Shown piece by piece: positions 26,531 through 34,918 of a stretch of 64,000 nucleotides of DNA. The stretch lies in contig NZ_BSSV01000001.1 in NCBI RefSeq assembly GCF_030161435.1, forward strand, positions 992,001 to 1,056,000, written 5' to 3'. This stretch comes from Thalassotalea loyana. GTDB taxonomy: Bacteria > Pseudomonadota > Gammaproteobacteria > Enterobacterales > Alteromonadaceae. A program made the translations under genes and the position numbers. Every line of letters starts with the position of its first letter. Position 1 is the stretch's first letter. The notes beneath the pieces are model-generated. The model was not told the DNA's origin and made no database searches. It saw only the letters and a program-made list of their open reading frames with translations.

Positions 26531-26971
26531 ATGGCAATCGAATCAATAGCTGACAAAAACAAATTCAATTCGGCACAAATGAATGACCAAGTGCAATTGA
26601 ATGTTGGCTTAAATGTTGCTGGAGATAAGGTTTCTCAAACGGCAGATGTTGAAACTGCCCAAGATGAATCTCAATTAGATCAAAAGCAAAATCTTGAACA
26701 AGAAAAAGATGTACAAGAGCAAAGTTTTGATAGGGATGCGTTGGTCGAGTCAATCGAACAAATTAACGCAGAATTTCCTATCAAAGAAACAAGCCTTGTT
26801 TTCGAGTTTGATGAATTGAATGAGCCACCGATAGTCAAAGTAGTTGATAAAGAAAACGGTGAAACAATTAGAGAGATACCGCCAAAGTATTTCAGTGATG
26901 TTTCATCTGTGCTGAAAGATGTTTCAGAGCGCTTAACTAATGGTGGGTTTTTATTAGATAAGCAGGTTTAA
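26531..26971 (+). CDS. flaG: Flagellar protein FlaG
   Basis: A 146-residue protein with a low-complexity, Q/D/E-rich N-terminus (about 1-75). The conserved FlaG C-terminal domain follows: ETSLVFEFDELNEPPIVKVVDKENGETIREIPPKYFSDV, with the VKVVDKxTGEVIRxIP-type core. FlaG affects filament length in polar-flagellated bacteria; its mechanism is poorly known. It sits between flagellins and fliD, the usual place. Read-through past the flagellin 3 terminator is the likely source of transcript. Confidence 0.9.
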   Translation: MAIESIADKNKFNSAQMNDQVQLNVGLNVAGDKVSQTADVETAQDESQLDQKQNLEQEKDVQEQSFDRDALVESIEQINAEFPIKETSLVFEFDELNEPPIVKVVDKENGETIREIPPKYFSDVSSVLKDVSERLTNGGFLLDKQV

Positions 26972-27054
26972 ACTAGTAAATATAGCTGTGTAGCTAGATT
27001 GTTACTAGTATTGAACAAAGTAGTAGAAACGTACTATCCTTAACAGGGTAGTAC
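26972..27054 (+). promoter_or_regulatory. Two consecutive hairpins between flaG and fliD
   Basis: The first hairpin pairs ACTAGTAA (26972-26979) with TTACTAGT (27002-27009) and nests TAGCT/AGCTA (26983-26987 and 26992-26996). The second pairs GTACTATCCT (27031-27040) with AGGGTAGTAC (27045-27054) through one G-T pair. Neither has a T-tract. The second ends six bases before the fliD ribosome site. No sigma-54 or sigma-28 motif is visible in the gap. Confidence 0.5.
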
Positions 27055-27070
27055 ATTATAGGTGAATATT

Positions 27071-28465
27071 ATGGCACTAATTACATCGGCAGGTGTAGGC
27101 TCTGGCCTAGACTTAGAGAGTATTATCTCAGCGACACTTAATGCTGAAAATTTACCTAAAGTTCAAAAATTTGAAGAGAAGGAAACGAGCCTTACCCTAG
27201 AGCTTTCAGCGGTGGGTGCCGTTAAATCTTCTCTTTCAGCCCTCGAAGATGTTGTTGAAAAGCTCGCTGATATCGACAACTTCAATAAACGTACCGCGAC
27301 CGTAACCCAACCTGACTCTGGTGATCTGATTTCTGTTACCGCAACAGAAGATGCAACGCCTGCACAATTTAATGTTGAAGTTATGCAACTTGCACAAGGT
27401 AGTCGCGCGGTAATGGCAGACGGTTTATACACCTCTGTTGATGATGTTGTTACAGCTACTGGCGGTACGCTCACGTACAGTGCTGGCGGTGATACATTTG
27501 ATATTACATTGGATGCCGGCGCAACGCTCGAGGATTTGCGTCAAGCGATTAATGACGCAAATGATAACTTTGGTGTCACGGCAAATATTATCAATGATGG
27601 TACATCGTCAAAACTCGTTTTAACGTCAAATAAAACGGGTGCAGGCAATGACTTAGTTGTCACAAACAATATTGCTGAATTAGATAATGTTTCTACCGTG
27701 GCCAATGGCGGCGGTGCTGGCGGTCTAGCAATTGCGGTAGAAGACCAAGCGCAAGATGCCATCATCGAAGTGGATGGTATCAGTATCACGAGTGATACCA
27801 ACACCTTTAAAGATGCCGTTCAAGATCTGACGATTGTTGCGCAAAAAGAAAGTGAAAACAACGAAACAAGTAAGATCGTTGTCGATTACGATAAGTCAGG
27901 GGTTGAATCTTTAATTGAAGAGTTTATTACCGGCTTTAATAATGCAATGGGCACCATTGATTACCACACCCAATCAGGTGCACCGTTAAACGGTGATTCG
28001 ACAATGCGTAGTCTGAAAGCGCAACTGATTAATGCGCTATCTACGACGGTACCGACAGGCGATTTCGAAACAATTTTTGACGCTGGTTTAGGCTTAAGCA
28101 AAGACGGTGTATTAGAAAAAGAATCACTAGTGCGCAGTTTAAATACAGCCTTGAGTGAAAACTTTGATGAGGTTGGTGAACTTTTCGCTGGCGAAAATGG
28201 CATAGCATCAACATTTAGTACTTTACTCGAGAACTACGTCTCTTCAAGTGGTTCAATTAAATCTCGAGAAGATGGCATAAATCTTGAATTGAATCAGTTA
28301 GAAGACGATGTCAGTAATCATGAATATCGTATGGAACAGTTAGAGATTAGTTTAAGGAAGCAATATTCGGCACTTGACGTGCTGATTGCACAAATGCAAA
28401 GTTCTGGACAATACTTAAGTGCACAACTTGCAAGCTTACCTGGCTTTTCGACACCTGACTCATAA
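27071..28465 (+). CDS. fliD: Filament cap protein FliD (HAP2)
   Basis: A 464-residue filament cap that inserts flagellin at the tip. N-terminal MALITSAGVGSGLDLESIISATLNAE is the FliD signature (GxGSGLD), and C-terminal RMEQLEISLRKQYSALDVLIAQMQSSGQYLSAQLASLP is the matching D0. A GTG nine bases earlier (27062) is in frame but overlaps the AGGTG ribosome site, which fits the ATG at 27071. Co-transcribed with fliS downstream (20-base gap). Confidence 0.95.
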   Translation: MALITSAGVGSGLDLESIISATLNAENLPKVQKFEEKETSLTLELSAVGAVKSSLSALEDVVEKLADIDNFNKRTATVTQPDSGDLISVTATEDATPAQFNVEVMQLAQGSRAVMADGLYTSVDDVVTATGGTLTYSAGGDTFDITLDAGATLEDLRQAINDANDNFGVTANIINDGTSSKLVLTSNKTGAGNDLVVTNNIAELDNVSTVANGGGAGGLAIAVEDQAQDAIIEVDGISITSDTNTFKDAVQDLTIVAQKESENNETSKIVVDYDKSGVESLIEEFITGFNNAMGTIDYHTQSGAPLNGDSTMRSLKAQLINALSTTVPTGDFETIFDAGLGLSKDGVLEKESLVRSLNTALSENFDEVGELFAGENGIASTFSTLLENYVSSSGSIKSREDGINLELNQLEDDVSNHEYRMEQLEISLRKQYSALDVLIAQMQSSGQYLSAQLASLPGFSTPDS

Positions 28466-28485
28466 ATAAAATCGTAGGATTTACT

Positions 28486-28917
28486 ATGGCTAATTTAAAT
28501 TTAAAGTACTATCAAAAAGAAGCAACGAAAACGAGCTTAGCGGACGCAGAACCATATATGGTCACGAAAATGCTAATGGGTGGCGTTGTTGAAAGCCTTG
28601 TCATGGCTAAAGGTGCTGTAGAGCGTGGTGATTATCAAGAGCGAGCAAGAACGATTTCAAAAGCGTCAAATATTATTGAAGCATTGCGTTCAAGCATTGA
28701 TTTTGAAGCTGGCGGTGAAGTGTGTCAAAACTTATACGCCTTATACCAATACATGCTAGAGCGTTTAGCGGATGCAAGTATGGCAAAAGACACCGTAGCA
28801 ATTGAAGAAGTGCACACGCTTTTTAAAGAAATTAAAGCAGGCTGGGATGCTATTCCAGTGGAAGCTCGCCAAGAAGCTGAAGCACAACGCAAAGTAAATC
28901 AATCTGCGGCAGTTTAA
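28486..28917 (+). CDS. fliS: Flagellin export chaperone FliS
   Basis: A 143-residue helical chaperone that binds the flagellin C-terminus and prevents early polymerisation. Conserved points are YYQKEATKTSLADAEPYMVTKMLMGGVVESLVMAKGAVERGDYQERARTISKASNIIEALRSSIDFEAGGEV. Three flagellins upstream are its substrates. It lies between fliD and the fliT-like gene. Confidence 0.95.
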   Translation: MANLNLKYYQKEATKTSLADAEPYMVTKMLMGGVVESLVMAKGAVERGDYQERARTISKASNIIEALRSSIDFEAGGEVCQNLYALYQYMLERLADASMAKDTVAIEEVHTLFKEIKAGWDAIPVEARQEAEAQRKVNQSAAV

Positions 28918-28921
28918 CATT

Positions 28922-29209
28922 GTGAAGTCACAGATAGCTTTATTGTTTGAGGAACTACAAGGTTTACTCGAAGAGAATAAAGTTGAAGAGGCCAACGATA
29001 AGTTGGTTGAACTTGATAAAGCTATTCGTGAGCTTTTTGCAGAGCATCAAGCAAGTGATCTCCCAGAAGACGTTGTCAGTTTATTGACGGATGTTAACCA
29101 CTTCTTTCAGAAATCGTCATTAAAACTTGCTGATGATGCAAAAACTGTTCAAGAATCTCTATTGAAAATCAAAAAAGCGGATAAAGTGCGTAAAGCATAT
29201 CAACTTTAG
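28922..29209 (+). CDS. fliT: FliT-like flagellar chaperone
   Basis: A 95-residue, helical, acidic cytoplasmic protein starting at GTG four bases after fliS, with no clear ribosome site of its own, so translation is probably coupled. Size, helix content and position after fliD-fliS match FliT, the chaperone of FliD. Sequence conservation in this family is low, so identity rests on context. A hairpin-rich gap follows. Confidence 0.65.
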   Translation: MKSQIALLFEELQGLLEENKVEEANDKLVELDKAIRELFAEHQASDLPEDVVSLLTDVNHFFQKSSLKLADDAKTVQESLLKIKKADKVRKAYQL

Positions 29210-29247
29210 TTTGTTTTTTAGTTATTTCACTATACAAGTGTGGCCAT

Positions 29248-29264
29248 TTGGCCCCATACTTGCC
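29248..29264 (+). promoter_or_regulatory. Sigma-54 promoter for the Maf gene
   Basis: TTGGCCCCATACTTGCC: GG at 29250-29251, ten bases, GC at 29262-29263. Predicted transcription starts near 29275, about 43 bases before the chosen ATG. This makes the longer GTG-started frame at 29240 unlikely. The motif overlaps an imperfect hairpin (29236-29261). Confidence 0.75.
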
Positions 29265-29317
29265 TTAATTATCTTCATATTAATCAACTTTTGATATGTC
29301 TAAACCTTAACTGCGGT

Positions 29318-31420
29318 ATGAGTAGTATGAAACCATCAGATTACGATATTGACCAACTTTCAGCACAAATTGATGAAGCTGAAGAGGTGGCAAAACGAGA
29401 AGCTATTTTTGCTGAGCAAGCAAATGTGCGATTTAACCAAAACATAGTAGCATTTAATCGCTACTTTCCAGAGATTGCGCAAAAGTTTGCATCCTACAAT
29501 CCCATTGAGCCATTTCAACTATTGGTTAATAAAGATGGTACTGGCAATATTATTGATAATCAGACTAAAGTTCCCTTTTATCGAGAAGAGCCTGTTGCTC
29601 AAGTGAAGCAGCAAGTGGATGATTGTTTTGAAAATCCTGTGCTTGGTCAAATTAACTATTCAGTTTTGGAAACGCTTGAAAACACAACGGATTTTGTTCA
29701 TGTTGATACAATGAAGCTGTTAGGAAAGTGTTTCAATAAGGTGAGTTCAGATTTACCTTTAAATACTAAGATCGCGTCAAAAATCCCAAGTTTAATTATT
29801 TTTGGGATTGGTTTAGGTTACCATCTTAAAGAGCTGCAATCACGCACCAGTGCAACTTACATCACTATTTTTGAGCCAAATGAAGATTACTTCTTTGCTA
29901 GCCTATTTTGCTTTGATTGGGCTGAATATTTACAGGCTGTTGATGACGCAGGTTCATTTCTCTACTTGGGTATTGGTGAGGAAGAAGATTCGATTTATCA
30001 AACACTTTACGACCGAGTGAAGGAAATTGGCCCGTATAGTGTGTCCAACTCATTGTTTTATCAACATTATCCTTCGCAAAAAGTTGCTAGTATTATTGAG
30101 AAGATTAAAGAAAATTTTCATCAATTCTTTATGGGGTGGGGCTTTTTTGATGACGCACTGCTTAGTATCTCTCATACGCTAGGTGTCATGGATAAAGCGC
30201 CTTCTGTCATGGTTGCAAGTCCGAAGTTACCACACGATATAAGTCAATATCCGATATTTATTGTTGCTAATGGTCCATCACTTGATAACGATATCGAGCG
30301 CATTAAGTCGCTACGCGAAAATGCTATTGTGGTGTCGTGTAATTCGGCAACTACCGCTTTATTGGCAAATGGCATAACGCCAGATTTTCACGTGGCGCTG
30401 GAACGTACTAAATCTACAGCTGACTTTCTTGAGCATTTCATTACACCTGAGCAACGACAAGAAATAAATCTGCTTGTGCTCAATGTTATGTACCCTGGGG
30501 TGTTAGATTTATTTGGTTGGACTGGCGTAGGCATAAAAGGTCATGAGGCAGGAACCACCTTGTTTCAACTTGCAGAGCTGCAAAATAAAGGCGAGATTAC
30601 GCCTACCTTAGGTTACTGTAACCCATTGGTGGGGAATACGGCGCTGAGCTTTTTTACGACAATGGGGTTCAAAAATATCTACTTGTTTGGTCTGGATAAA
30701 GGCTATGTTGACGAGTCTATGCATCACTCGAAGCATTCTTATTATTACAAAGATGATGGTGAGGAAAAATATGCGCCGATTAAGATGGGTGCAGAGTTTG
30801 CCGTTGAAGGTAATTTTGAACCTAGAGTGATTACTGAACCGTTTTTATATACAGGTAAAGAGCAAGTTGAACGCTTACTAGAGGTCTTTAAAGGTCGTAA
30901 CGTCAATGTCTTTAACTGTTCTAACGGGGTTAAAATGGCTGGGACGTTACCACTGAGATCAGATGATATATTATTTGAAGATTCACCATTGAAAAATGCG
31001 CAAGTGGTTGACTTTGTTAAGTCTAATGTATTTGATGACTACGATGCTGGCTATGACTTAAAAAGTCTATTGTACTTTGATGAATTCGAACAAATTTGCC
31101 AAACAATGGTTGAATTTTTAGAGCAACCGGCAAGTTCGCGTGAAGAAGCGTTAGATAATTTGTTTAAACATCTACATTATTTAAACTCGTTTATGCAAGG
31201 CGGTAAATTAAGTCATTTATATTTGATCCTTCAAGGTGAAGCTTGGTATGTCAATTCAGTACTATTGTCAATTTTGTACAATTATGGTGATAGTGAAGAG
31301 GTTATGCCTTATTACCAGGAAGCGTTAGCTATTTGGGTTGATTTCTTGAAGAATATGCCTGATTTATATCGTGAGCGTTGGGATTTATTAAGTACTTATA
31401 GCTTCGACTACAACGCTTAA
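29318..31420 (+). CDS. maf: Motility-associated factor (Maf) flagellin glycosyltransferase
   Basis: A ~700-residue Maf/DUF115 protein. Maf proteins transfer nonulosonic acids to flagellin serines/threonines in the cytoplasm before export. The MAF_flag10 core (about residues 305-480) is visible as PIFIVANGPSLDNDIERIKS, then VVSCNSATTALLANGITPDFHVALE and GLDKGY. The N-terminal ~280 residues contain a GxGLGYHLKEL motif and ITIFEPNEDYFF, like the Maf N-terminal domain. ATGs at 29318 and 29327 are both possible; neither has a strong ribosome site. A frame from GTG 29240 lies upstream of the predicted start of transcription. Its own sigma-54 promoter ties it to the flagellar cascade. Confidence 0.9.
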   Translation: MSSMKPSDYDIDQLSAQIDEAEEVAKREAIFAEQANVRFNQNIVAFNRYFPEIAQKFASYNPIEPFQLLVNKDGTGNIIDNQTKVPFYREEPVAQVKQQVDDCFENPVLGQINYSVLETLENTTDFVHVDTMKLLGKCFNKVSSDLPLNTKIASKIPSLIIFGIGLGYHLKELQSRTSATYITIFEPNEDYFFASLFCFDWAEYLQAVDDAGSFLYLGIGEEEDSIYQTLYDRVKEIGPYSVSNSLFYQHYPSQKVASIIEKIKENFHQFFMGWGFFDDALLSISHTLGVMDKAPSVMVASPKLPHDISQYPIFIVANGPSLDNDIERIKSLRENAIVVSCNSATTALLANGITPDFHVALERTKSTADFLEHFITPEQRQEINLLVLNVMYPGVLDLFGWTGVGIKGHEAGTTLFQLAELQNKGEITPTLGYCNPLVGNTALSFFTTMGFKNIYLFGLDKGYVDESMHHSKHSYYYKDDGEEKYAPIKMGAEFAVEGNFEPRVITEPFLYTGKEQVERLLEVFKGRNVNVFNCSNGVKMAGTLPLRSDDILFEDSPLKNAQVVDFVKSNVFDDYDAGYDLKSLLYFDEFEQICQTMVEFLEQPASSREEALDNLFKHLHYLNSFMQGGKLSHLYLILQGEAWYVNSVLLSILYNYGDSEEVMPYYQEALAIWVDFLKNMPDLYRERWDLLSTYSFDYNA

Positions 31421-31433
31421 AAGTAAGTACTTA
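31389..31433. repeat. Paired 10-bp palindromes at a convergent junction
   Basis: TAAGTACTTA occurs at 31389-31398 and again at 31424-31433. Each is a perfect palindrome, so the two copies can also pair with each other into a 10-bp stem on either transcript. They bracket the end of maf, and the second also covers the end of the GNAT gene. No conventional terminator is present between these convergent genes, which are only 10 bases apart. Confidence 0.5.
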
Positions 31434-31958
31434 AATATCTATATCCATTTCTAAAGCCTCATCATCAAAATGATAATGAGGCTTTTTACTAATCTCAAAA
31501 CCAATTTTTTCGTAGGCTTTTACCGCGGCAACATTTGATTTCTCAACACCTAAGTTGACCATGTTCGCATGTAGCGTTGACTTTACTAATGGCAGGCTTG
31601 CTTCAATCACCTCTTTGGCTACACCTTTGCCGTGCCAATTCGTCTCACCAATTAATATACCCATGGTTGCAATATTAGGGAAGGTGGCCATAGACTCATA
31701 TTTAACGTTGCCAATATGGGCGAGACCATCACTGGCTTCCGCAAAAATACCTAAAAATAAACAGTGAGGGTTGTGAAAATGTTGATCAATATACTCGGCT
31801 AATTCACTAAGCTGGGCCTGTGTATGGGTAATATATTGTGAGGTGTTTTCATCATTGAGCCATGATAGGTAACGGCTGGTAGCATCCGCTTTTGTTAGCT
31901 CTTTTAAGATAAATCGCTGCGTTTTTATCGATTTAGTGTTTGCTGACCTAGTGTTCAT
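31431..31958 (-). CDS. GNAT family N-acetyltransferase (RimJ/RimL-like)
   Basis: A 175-residue GNAT acetyltransferase. The acceptor-side start is TQRFILKELTKADATSRYLSWLNDENTSQYI. The acetyl-CoA loop region lies in WHGKGVAKEVIEA, and the C-terminal strand reads NVAAVKAYEKIGFEI. It is the last gene of the minus-strand sugar operon and overlaps the WbqC gene by 4 bases. Acetylation of an amino sugar is likely. It is one of two candidates for the PseH step (N-acetylation of UDP-4-amino-4,6-dideoxy-AltNAc), the other being at 45480. RimJ/RimL-like sugar N-acetyltransferases are common in O-antigen loci, so a decoration role is equally possible. Confidence 0.8.
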   Translation of the reverse strand: MNTRSANTKSIKTQRFILKELTKADATSRYLSWLNDENTSQYITHTQAQLSELAEYIDQHFHNPHCLFLGIFAEASDGLAHIGNVKYESMATFPNIATMGILIGETNWHGKGVAKEVIEASLPLVKSTLHANMVNLGVEKSNVAAVKAYEKIGFEISKKPHYHFDDEALEMDIDI

Positions 31959-32677
31959 ACAAGTGCACCTCGATTACTGTGTTGCCTAATTAACTCTAAA
32001 GTGTGCTCAAAGCCACAATTAAATAGGGCGTCAAATACCGATAAATGACTGATAAAGTCACCATATAACTGTGGGTATGTTGGGGCCTGGTAGCTTTGGT
32101 AGCTCAACGAAATGCCTGCTTTCACTATTGCTCCGCCTTTTGAATGCTTCTCTATATAGTCAGCAGCACCAACTGGTGATAAATAATGAGTGATACTTAA
32201 TTCATGACAAAGGCTTACTAAACGTTCGTCTTTGACACCTGTTATATTGTCTAAATTTGAAGCGCGAACGAGCTTTGTAGTGATACCAAGTTGTGTAGCA
32301 ACAGCGCTAATAATTGCCATGTTGAGCTCTGCAAGGTTTTGATAATCCCTTTTCAATAACCCTTCAATGAACGGATAAACGTCGTTAAAAAATGGCGCTT
32401 TGCTGTAGTTGGTCACTAAGGTTTTTAGATGTTTCTTTTGCCAAGGCTTGGGAGACAAAAGTGTTTCATTGATCATGGTCTCTAATCGACCATTGGGTGT
32501 TGAAACAGGCACTGTCAGCATAACAGCACCTTGCACTGACTTTATTTGGTTGCGAACATGCCAGCTACTTTTCTCAAGTTTTACATTGTCCAAATACACA
32601 AATACATCAACACTATCTATCAGATCGAAAAAGCCTGTCCAGGGTAAATAGGTAGGCTGCATTATTGCACCACGCAT
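31955..32677 (-). CDS. WbqC family protein
   Basis: A 240-residue protein starting MRGAIMQPTYLPWTGFFDLIDSVDVFVYLDNVKLEKSSWHVRNQIK. The (A/G)IMQPxYLPWxG(F/Y)FxLI start and the later SWHxRNxI motif are the WbqC-like family signature. The family occurs in polysaccharide and glycan loci but has no established reaction; acyl or amino-acid transfer to an amino sugar has been suggested by context only. It overlaps both neighbours (4 bases, 1 base), so it is tightly coupled. No membrane segment is seen. Confidence 0.85.
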   Translation of the reverse strand: MRGAIMQPTYLPWTGFFDLIDSVDVFVYLDNVKLEKSSWHVRNQIKSVQGAVMLTVPVSTPNGRLETMINETLLSPKPWQKKHLKTLVTNYSKAPFFNDVYPFIEGLLKRDYQNLAELNMAIISAVATQLGITTKLVRASNLDNITGVKDERLVSLCHELSITHYLSPVGAADYIEKHSKGGAIVKAGISLSYQSYQAPTYPQLYGDFISHLSVFDALFNCGFEHTLELIRQHSNRGALV

Positions 32678-33297
32678 TATTTCAAATCCTTATATAAATA
32701 CATGGTAAATTCGTATGGGACAGAGCCTTTTTTAACGACGTAGTCGTGTTTTAAAACAACATGTGCGCCAAGTTTTTTACAAAAATCGAATACTTCTAAT
32801 GGATCGATGTAAAACAGATCGTCATTAAAAAAATCAACATAGGTCGACATTGCGTTAAATGCGACACCTTTTTGGCAAGCATTGAACATCTTTTCTATCG
32901 CATCGAACATAAAGTCTTTGGCGTTTGGTGTATTGTTATTAAACACACCGCTTAGCAAGATATAATCATATGATGTTGGCATAGCATCTTTAGTGATATC
33001 AAACACAGCAAAACTAGCCTGCTGATCATTGGCAAATTGCTCGTTAGCCGTTTCAATAAACTCATCAACAAAATCTAGTCCGAGATAATTACCACTGTAC
33101 TGGGCAGATTTTAAGTAATGATACATATCACCTAAACCACAACCAATGTCGACGATAGAATCAATCTCGCTGTCAACCGCGGTTAAAATTTCAAAACGTT
33201 TGTACTGTGAACTTTGACTAACATGTTGCACGGCTTCAACACTGTTGCCATGTTTATCAAATAGTCCTTGATAGTAGGTTTTGAGATCTTTGATCAT
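32677..33297 (-). CDS. SAM-dependent methyltransferase (class I)
   Basis: A 206-residue methyltransferase. Motif I is IVDIGCGLGDMYHYL (about 47-61), motif II NYLGLDFVDEFIETA, and motif IV YDYILLSGVFNN. The target is unknown; in this setting a sugar hydroxyl or amino group is the natural inference. It overlaps the next gene (DegT) by 4 bases and abuts the WbqC gene. No RNA- or DNA-binding extension is seen. Confidence 0.8.
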   Translation of the reverse strand: MIKDLKTYYQGLFDKHGNSVEAVQHVSQSSQYKRFEILTAVDSEIDSIVDIGCGLGDMYHYLKSAQYSGNYLGLDFVDEFIETANEQFANDQQASFAVFDITKDAMPTSYDYILLSGVFNNNTPNAKDFMFDAIEKMFNACQKGVAFNAMSTYVDFFNDDLFYIDPLEVFDFCKKLGAHVVLKHDYVVKKGSVPYEFTMYLYKDLK

Positions 33298-34247
33298 GCT
33301 TCAAACTCATTAATGAATGAAATCGTTTTTTCTAATTGTGCCATCGGCATTTCTGGCCGCACGAACAGGTTAATGACTTGTTCTGAAACCTGTCTTGCGT
33401 TGGGCAATGTCCAACCGGTTTTTAACAATTCTAGCGATTTATAGTGGCAGGTAATAATAATATCTTGGTGAGCCGCCTGCTCAATTAGTTTTTCTCTGTC
33501 GCCTTTAAATAGCAATGGGTAACGCCAAAGAGGCTGGCCTAACTCAATTTTTGGCTTAACAACGTTATTATCAGTGAGTGTTTGGTGACAGAACCGTACC
33601 TTCTGACTCCGCTCTTTGTTGAATTCACTCAGTTTTGCAAGTGCCGCGTTTAACGAAGAGAGTTTGTTGGCATCATCTAGATATTGGAAAAATTGATTGG
33701 CGTTAAGTGTTTCGCCAATACGTTTAGCAAACTTAGGGTTATTAGTAAAAATTGCGCCACCGTATTGCTCGGCAATGGTTTTGTCATAACCAAAGCTGAT
33801 GATGCTGATATCACCAAAGCGACCAAGCGGTTGCCCGTTGACACTTGCACCTAAAGCGAGGCAGGCATCTTCAATAAGGAAGATCTCATGGGCTTGGCAG
33901 TACTGTTCGATTGCTTCAATATCACAAGCAATACCATAACCATGAACGGCTACTACAGCAGCGGTGTTATTCGTTATTTGGCGTTTGATCTGCTCAAGGT
34001 TACTCGAAAAGTTAACCATTGACACATCTGCTAATACTGGGGTGAAACCTGCCATTTGAATAGCAAATAGCACTGCAGGACAACAAATTGCAGGCATGAT
34101 TACTTCACTGCCTACTGGAATGTTTGAAGAGTGCAGAGCGGTAATTAATGCGCTACTGCCTGAGCTTGTTAAAAAGCTGTATTCACGCTCAAGGCTTTTA
34201 TTAAGCGAGCTTGTGATTGTTTGTCTTAGCGAGTGTGCTATAGCCAT
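33294..34247 (-). CDS. DegT/DnrJ/EryC1-family aminotransferase (short)
   Basis: A 317-residue fold-type I PLP enzyme of the sugar-aminotransferase family. SSGSSALITAL binds PLP phosphate, AVHGYGIACDIEAI and IEDACLALGA carry the PLP-contact residues, and the Schiff-base lysine is K156 in SFGYDKTIAEQYGGA. It is ~60 residues shorter than PseC-type enzymes, mainly at the N-terminus and C-terminus, but the catalytic set is intact. It is a second DegT enzyme besides PseC and so probably makes another amino group on the sugar. It overlaps both neighbours. Confidence 0.85.
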   Translation of the reverse strand: MAIAHSLRQTITSSLNKSLEREYSFLTSSGSSALITALHSSNIPVGSEVIMPAICCPAVLFAIQMAGFTPVLADVSMVNFSSNLEQIKRQITNNTAAVVAVHGYGIACDIEAIEQYCQAHEIFLIEDACLALGASVNGQPLGRFGDISIISFGYDKTIAEQYGGAIFTNNPKFAKRIGETLNANQFFQYLDDANKLSSLNAALAKLSEFNKERSQKVRFCHQTLTDNNVVKPKIELGQPLWRYPLLFKGDREKLIEQAAHQDIIITCHYKSLELLKTGWTLPNARQVSEQVINLFVRPEMPMAQLEKTISFINEFEA

Positions 34248-34918
34248 ATTTTAATATCTTTTCGGTAATGACTTAGCGGAAAACTCGTTGGTTGTGCAAG
34301 TTTTTCAATTTTTGTGACTTTTTCATGGCCGCTAAAATGTTCAAGAATGTTATCTAATGTGTAAAACGTCCATTGGGAATAACGGTGTATCAGTGGCAGG
34401 TTTGCTTCAATAGCCAAGTCACTGTTTGACTTAATCTCTTGCTCAAAAGTAGCATCGAGCAAGTCGCCAATAAGAATTATGCCACCTGGTTTAGTCACGC
34501 GTATCATCTCTTCGATTGCTGATATGGCATAACTTTGTTCTGGAAAATAGTGAAAAATGCTGTAGCACAACGTTCGCTCACTGGTGTTTTCATCGAACGG
34601 TAAATTCGCCGCTTCACCTTGCTCAAAATTGCCTGATGGGATGAGCTTTCTTGCTTCGGTTACCATAGCCTGAGCATAATCAATACCGCTGATATCACTG
34701 GTGTAATTGCTTAGTTGTGATAGTAAAAGACCATTACCACAGCCTATATCGAGAAAGCTATAGGTTGAGCCTTCGGTTAAAGAAAGTTTGACTTTAATAT
34801 CGTCGACCAGTCCTTGCCAAGCCTCATCATCAAATGGACGTCCGACTTGTGCTTTTAAGTCGTCGCTGGCAAGTGCTTGTTCGTGCCACTCTGATTTTTT
34901 TGCTTCGAAACTAGTCAT
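34238..34918 (-). CDS. SAM-dependent methyltransferase (class I)
   Basis: A 226-residue methyltransferase with motif I FLDIGCGNGLLLSQL (about 56-70), ISGIDYAQAMVTEA, and IRVTKPGGIILIGDL. This is the Methyltransf_11/25 type and is not closely similar to the other methyltransferase of the operon. It overlaps PseG-like (8 bases) and the DegT gene (10 bases). Two methyltransferases in one operon suggest a di- or variably methylated product. Confidence 0.82.
   Translation of the reverse strand: MTSFEAKKSEWHEQALASDDLKAQVGRPFDDEAWQGLVDDIKVKLSLTEGSTYSFLDIGCGNGLLLSQLSNYTSDISGIDYAQAMVTEARKLIPSGNFEQGEAANLPFDENTSERTLCYSIFHYFPEQSYAISAIEEMIRVTKPGGIILIGDLLDATFEQEIKSNSDLAIEANLPLIHRYSQWTFYTLDNILEHFSGHEKVTKIEKLAQPTSFPLSHYRKDIKIWL

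Noticed and set aside
29240-29317. N-terminal extension of the Maf gene from GTG
   Set aside because: The GTG lies upstream of the predicted sigma-54 transcript start and inside a hairpin, and the extra residues do not look like the family.
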